A stretch of DNA of 33,966 bases. Origin: Elusimicrobia bacterium GWA2_51_34 (GTDB lineage Bacteria; Elusimicrobiota; Elusimicrobia; Elusimicrobiales; UBA9959). Shown piece after piece: positions 30,723 through 33,966 of the stretch. Within the stretch, counting starts at the first letter, position 1, and each line of letters starts with the position of its first letter. The DNA lies in the NCBI GenBank assembly GCA_001799565.1, contig MGTS01000021.1, positions 1 through 33,966 of the forward strand, read 5' to 3'. The position numbers and the translations under genes were made by a program. Below the pieces are notes generated by a model, which saw nothing but the letters and a program-made list of their open reading frames with translations, had not been told where the DNA came from and made no database searches.

Positions 30723-31499
30723 TCAGCAGCAGTGGAGGGCCGAGCAAACAACTATCTGTTTCGGGCTCTCTGAGCGGAAGGCGGAGCGGTCAAAATCTCC
30801 ATATTTGGCTTGTATCGCGAAACCGTTGTAATGCAGCAGCATTTCCAGTTCCAGCGGAAAAAAGCAGCGCATGTTCAACTTTTTAGCGCCCATAGCGCGG
30901 CGGCCGCGCTTATAGTGCCAGACAGGACGCGCCGCCTGCGCGGCCCTGTCATAGGAATAACTTTCATTGACCAGTATATCACGGCCGCCCGCCGGATCCT
31001 TGTAATGCGATATTGGAATAAGCTCATCCGCGTCACGGACCAGATAATGCGGGTTCGGATTGAAAACATCAAGTATAAAGCGCCCGTCCGGAGCCAAATG
31101 CGCCTTAACCCGGCTAAAAAATCGCTCCAGGGAAACCCTGTCGTGAAGATGCTGCATGGAATTGAAAGGAATAAAAATAAGTTTAAACTTCTTTTTTAAC
31201 CGGAAGGACCTGATATCGCCCTTAACAAAAACGGCGCTCGTTCCGATTTTGGCAGCCTTTTCCCGTGCCCGCGAAAGCATCGGCTGAGAAATATCAACGC
31301 CCGTGATGTCAACTCCGGAGCGGGCAATCGGGATGGTCAGCCGCCCGGTGCCGCAGGCAAGCTCCAAAACCGGCCCTCCGGCTTTTTTCGCCTCTTTCAC
31401 ATAAAAAGGGATATCAGCCGGATAAGAGGCGTTATCCGCATCGTAATGCGAGCCATCCCAGTAGACCTCGGAACCGTCAGGGATTTTATGTTTTGCCAT
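30723..31499 (-). CDS. Class I SAM-dependent methyltransferase (TylM1/DesVI-like)
   Basis: A 258-residue enzyme. Motif I VLELACGTGRLTIPIA (about residues 44-59), the acidic strand-2 end GVDISQPML, and post-I FKLIFIPFNSMQHL. The C-terminal third forms beta strands with NPNPHYL and Y-rich segments, as in N,N-dimethyltransferases acting on sugars, but the acceptor is unknown. The start follows the repeat R14 after 5 bp and has no ribosome-binding site. GC is like the core genes, so this gene marks the right edge of the island. Confidence 0.85.
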   Translation of the reverse strand: MAKHKIPDGSEVYWDGSHYDADNASYPADIPFYVKEAKKAGGPVLELACGTGRLTIPIARSGVDITGVDISQPMLSRAREKAAKIGTSAVFVKGDIRSFRLKKKFKLIFIPFNSMQHLHDRVSLERFFSRVKAHLAPDGRFILDVFNPNPHYLVRDADELIPISHYKDPAGGRDILVNESYSYDRAAQAARPVWHYKRGRRAMGAKKLNMRCFFPLELEMLLHYNGFAIQAKYGDFDRSAFRSESPKQIVVCSALHCC

Positions 31500-31504
31500 A
31501 GCTA

Positions 31505-31612
31505 AACAAGTTGCAAGTCACAGGTCACAGGTCACAAGCCAGAGGTACAGAAAACAAGTTACATATTACTGGTTACTGGTTACTGGTTACCGGTCACTGG
31601 TTACTGTTCACC
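31505..31612. repeat. 7-bp-word repeat between the nucleotidyltransferase and methyltransferase genes (R14)
   Basis: Heptamers GTCACAG, GTCACAG and GTCACAA in the first half, then GTTACTG (three times), GTTACCG, GTCACTG and GTTACTG in the second. It fills the whole gap, and its last bases overlap the stop of the gene at 31608. The words resemble R13 (first half) and R3 (second half). Confidence 0.92.
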
Positions 31613-32315
31613 GGCCACTTTCCACATACTTACGCAGGCTTTCCAGTTTTTCAATACTGCCGATGTCCTGCCAGTAACAAGCGTCTTCCCTGAAGCCCAT
31701 TATTTTTTCGCCTTCCGCCGCCAGCCGCAGGTACACATCGGTAATGGAAAATACGCCCGATTCCGTCATTTTTTCAAAGATGTCCGGCGAAATAACCTGA
31801 ACCCCGCTGAATGCGAGCGAAGTAAGACCGACAGGGATCTCTCCGGCTTGAAGCCTGCCCTTCAGGCTCAGTCCGCCGTCAAAAAGCAGCTGCCGGGCGG
31901 ACGGCCTTTTTTTTACTGCGAGTGTGGCAAGCGCCCCGTTCTTTAAATGCGCGGCGTAAAGCGCGGCGAGATCAAGATCCGTGAAGACATCGGAGTTATG
32001 CATAAAAAAAGGCTTCCCGTCGTCAAAAAAACAGGCCGCTTTTTTCAGCCCGCCGCCGGTTTCAAGCGGAAAGTAAATTTCAGGTGAAATATCTATATGT
32101 ACACCGAAATATTCTTTTTCAGCCAGGAAGGAGAGTATTTTATTGTGCAGGTGATGAACATTTATCACCAGAGAATCGGCGCCCGCGCTGATAAGGCGGC
32201 GTATGACTGTTTCTAGCATGCATATGCCGCCCACTTCCACCAGTGCCTTTGGGATATTGTCGGTGAGCGGTTTGAGCCGCGTACCGCGGCCCGCGGCAAG
32301 TATCATGGCTTTCAT
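31608..32315 (-). CDS. murU: Sugar nucleotidyltransferase, MurU-like
   Basis: A 235-residue cytoplasmic enzyme. The nucleotide-binding start is AAGRGTRLKPLTDNIPKALVEVGG (G-x-G-T-R-x-x-P-x-T...P-K, quoted in part), a metal Asp lies in FMHNSDVFTDLD, and ETGGG marks the sugar loop. The length and the neighbour, an AmgK-like kinase, fit MurU, MurNAc-alpha-1-phosphate uridylyltransferase of the peptidoglycan recycling bypass around fosfomycin-sensitive MurA. Related enzymes act on other sugar phosphates (RmlA, ManC types), so the sugar is inferred. No ribosome-binding site precedes the ATG; repeat R15 lies immediately upstream. Confidence 0.7.
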   Translation of the reverse strand: MKAMILAAGRGTRLKPLTDNIPKALVEVGGICMLETVIRRLISAGADSLVINVHHLHNKILSFLAEKEYFGVHIDISPEIYFPLETGGGLKKAACFFDDGKPFFMHNSDVFTDLDLAALYAAHLKNGALATLAVKKRPSARQLLFDGGLSLKGRLQAGEIPVGLTSLAFSGVQVISPDIFEKMTESGVFSITDVYLRLAAEGEKIMGFREDACYWQDIGSIEKLESLRKYVESGR

Positions 32316-32317
32316 AA

Positions 32318-32416
32318 GGGCAGGGCAGAGGGCAGAGGGGTTAGGGTAGAGGGTAAAGAAGTAAGGAACTCCTTAAACCCCAATCCTCTACCCTCTACCC
32401 TATACCCTATACCCTT
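32318..32416. repeat. 7-bp-word inverted repeat upstream of the nucleotidyltransferase gene (R15)
   Basis: Left arm words GGGTAGA and GGGTAAA, centre TAAGGA-AC-TCCTTA (32362-32375), right arm CCTCTAC, CCTCTAC, CCTATAC and CCTATAC. It is the cleanest full-length member: both arms and a symmetric centre. Confidence 0.93.
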
Positions 32417-32430
32417 GGCCAATGACTTCG

Positions 32431-33897
32431 TCATTGGCTTTTGGCCCCAAGTTCGCGATGCGTTAATTCCACGGTGGCCTTGTATTTTTCCCGCAGATGG
32501 CGGGCCAGGGCTTCGGCGCAGTAAACGGAGCGGTGCTGGCCGCCGGTGCAGCCGAAAGACACCATCAGGTCCGTAAAATTCCTGGAAAGATAATTTTCCA
32601 CGCTGGCGTCAAGCAACCCGTAAACATGCTCCAAAAATCCCGAGACCGCGGCCTCGCCGTCAAGAAATTTTATTACCGCTTCGTCTTTGCCGGTAAGACG
32701 CGCGTATTGCTCAAGGCGGCCGGGGTTTGGAAGGGCGCGGCAGTCAAAAACAAAACCGCCGCCGTGGCCTTTCTCGTCGGAAGGCACGCCGTTGTGGTAG
32801 GCGAAGCTGGTAACGCGGGCCGTAAGGCCAAGGCTCGGACAGCCGAACTGGCGAAGGCGTGAGGACGAAGAAACGCGCCTTAAGACCTGTAAAAGTTCAG
32901 GGAGTTTGGGCGGCAGCTCGGCATTTTCCAAAAGCCATTCAATATTTCTTACGGCATAAGGCACGCTTTGGAGGAACTGGGTTTTACCCTCGTAAAAACC
33001 GCGCAGACCGTAGGCACCCATGGCCTGCATGATGCGGACGAACGCGAAAGCGTGGAAATGCCGCATGAATTTAACCCTGTCCGTTTTGGCCGTAATGCCG
33101 GCGGCGTCAAGATAATATTTTATAAATTCGGTCCGCGCCCTTGGGCGGATATCCGCTTTAGCGTCGTATAACATAGAGGCAAGGTCGTACTGAGCGGCGC
33201 CTTTGCGCCCGCCCTGATAGTCTATAAACCAGGGCTCGCCCGCGCGCAGCATCACATTTCTGGACTGGAAATCGCGGTAAAGGAAAAAATCCGAATCGGC
33301 CTCAAGCAGGAAAGAGGCCAGGAGGTTAAAATCATCCTCTAGCTTCTGTTCATTGAAAGGTATATTGGCGAGCCGGAGAAAATAATATTTGAAATAGTTC
33401 AGATCCCACATTATGGACTGCCGGTCAAAAACGGCGCGCGGGTAGCAGTAAGAGTAATCAAGGTTTTTACCGGCCGGCGTCTGGAACTTCGGCAGCCAGT
33501 TCAGGGTTTTTTTATAAGCCTCAACAACCTGAGGCGGAAGCTCCGGGCCCGTACGCTCTTTTTGCATGAACTGGAAAAGGGTGGTATCGCCCAGATCTTC
33601 TTCAAGATAAAAGCCGGTTGCCTGCTCAAAGGCGAAAATTTCCGGCACCGGCAGACCTTCTTTTCTGAAATGCCTTGAAAACTCAATGAAGGCCCTGTTC
33701 TCAGGTTTATCGGGGCCGTACGCGCCTATTACCGTGCGCGCGGCGGACCCAAGCCTGAAAAGACGGCGCGCGGAACCGTCGCTGCCCACCGGCACGATGG
33801 TTTCAGGCTCAGAACCGAATGTTTTTTCAAAAAAGCTTTTGAGCCCGGCTTCCAACGCCTGCGGCGGTTTCTCTTTTTCGCTGTTTTTTAAAGGCAT
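32431..33897 (-). CDS. AmgK-like kinase fused to RapZ C-terminal domain
   Basis: A 488-residue fusion. Residues about 20-330 are an aminoglycoside-phosphotransferase-type kinase like AmgK (phosphorylates MurNAc or GlcNAc at C1). The catalytic loop reads YRDFQSRN, with Tyr where most members have His; the Asp and Asn are kept, and the metal Asp is in FIDYQGG. Residues about 355-488 match the C-terminal domain of RapZ, the GlcN6P sensor: FVFDCRALPNPG, then VSFGCTGGQHRSVYCAE and ELTHRELG. The RapZ N-terminal kinase-like domain is absent. AAGGTG lies just upstream of ATG 33897; the GTG at 33903 is less likely. Its own promoter is at 33926-33954. With the gene after it, it suggests amino-sugar recycling. 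Confidence 0.87.
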   Translation of the reverse strand: MPLKNSEKEKPPQALEAGLKSFFEKTFGSEPETIVPVGSDGSARRLFRLGSAARTVIGAYGPDKPENRAFIEFSRHFRKEGLPVPEIFAFEQATGFYLEEDLGDTTLFQFMQKERTGPELPPQVVEAYKKTLNWLPKFQTPAGKNLDYSYCYPRAVFDRQSIMWDLNYFKYYFLRLANIPFNEQKLEDDFNLLASFLLEADSDFFLYRDFQSRNVMLRAGEPWFIDYQGGRKGAAQYDLASMLYDAKADIRPRARTEFIKYYLDAAGITAKTDRVKFMRHFHAFAFVRIMQAMGAYGLRGFYEGKTQFLQSVPYAVRNIEWLLENAELPPKLPELLQVLRRVSSSSRLRQFGCPSLGLTARVTSFAYHNGVPSDEKGHGGGFVFDCRALPNPGRLEQYARLTGKDEAVIKFLDGEAAVSGFLEHVYGLLDASVENYLSRNFTDLMVSFGCTGGQHRSVYCAEALARHLREKYKATVELTHRELGAKSQ

Positions 33898-33925
33898 AAT
33901 CACCTTCTTCTTCCGGAATTCCCAA

Positions 33926-33954
33926 ATTATAACAAAATCCGCCCGCTATGCCAG
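33926..33954 (-). promoter_or_regulatory. Promoter of the kinase/RapZ gene
   Basis: On minus, CTGGCA (33949-33954) and perfect TATAAT (33926-33931) with a 17-bp spacer. The -35 box lies in the loop and right arm of a 7-bp hairpin (33940-33960). Confidence 0.55.
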
Positions 33955-33960
33955 CGGGCG
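33940..33960. terminator. GC-rich hairpin overlapping the promoter
   Basis: CGCCCGC and GCGGGCG form 7-bp arms around TATGCCA. On minus it is followed by GATTTTGTT, a weak T-rich tail, so it may end an upstream transcript that enters from beyond the window, while the promoter restarts transcription. Confidence 0.4.
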
Positions 33961-33966
33961 CCCGCC

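Noticed and set aside
10385-32416. CRISPR array
   Set aside because: The periodic intergenic words are 7-10 bp without spacers of constant length, mirrored and decayed; no cas gene is present.

Overview
The window is bacterial chromosome from a Gram-negative organism: it carries the Mla lipid-transport genes, two lipoprotein genes with clear lipoboxes, and a MurNAc-recycling type gene pair. Core genes are moderately GC-rich. The order radA, PIN/TRAM, ispDF, cysS and the rpsF-ssb-rpsR-rplI-dnaB-alr block fit a deep-branching phylum. I suspect Elusimicrobiota or a relative, but this is inference and cannot be settled here.

Layout. 1-29 is the 5' end of a 16S rRNA gene on the minus strand, with a boxA-like site and two promoters upstream (to about 546). 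Divergently, on plus, lie a POT peptide transporter (890-2341), a lower-GC B12-type radical SAM gene (2410-4032), an IS3-type transposase scrap and a CopG-like antitoxin gene killed by one nonsense codon (4038-4601). EamA and MFS exporters (minus) face an aspartate carbamoyltransferase gene (plus); the MFS and pyrB promoters overlap. A tRNA-Gly(GCC) with its own promoter and terminator follows. From 8.5 kb to the end every gene is on the minus strand: radA, PIN/TRAM, ispDF, lipoprotein, cysS; mlaE-mlaF-mlaD; a truncated receiver-like fragment next to an AT-rich methyltransferase; rpsF-ssb-rpsR-rplI-dnaB-alr with a zapA-like gene upstream.

24.6-30.7 kb is an accessory island read as one co-directional run: HTH regulator with a palindromic operator, two-helix membrane peptide, lipoprotein, AAA+ ATPase, membrane protein, homing-endonuclease-like protein, and a DnaA-domain-IV-like gene. 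The last is split by a 287-bp MITE-like element that has matching terminal inverted repeats and a 9-bp target duplication; removing the element restores one reading frame. The last 3 kb holds a methyltransferase, a MurU-like nucleotidyltransferase and an AmgK-like kinase fused to a RapZ C-terminal domain, which suggests amino-sugar recycling coupled to amino-sugar sensing.

The most unusual feature is spread over the window. At least a dozen gaps between co-directional genes are filled by decayed inverted repeats whose arms are decayed tandem repeats of 7, 8 or 10 bp. Each element has its own word, and five share a centre close to TAAGGA-(AC/GT)-TCCTTA. They reach to within a few bases of start codons that mostly lack a Shine-Dalgarno sequence, and one forms the N-terminal coding region of a lipoprotein.
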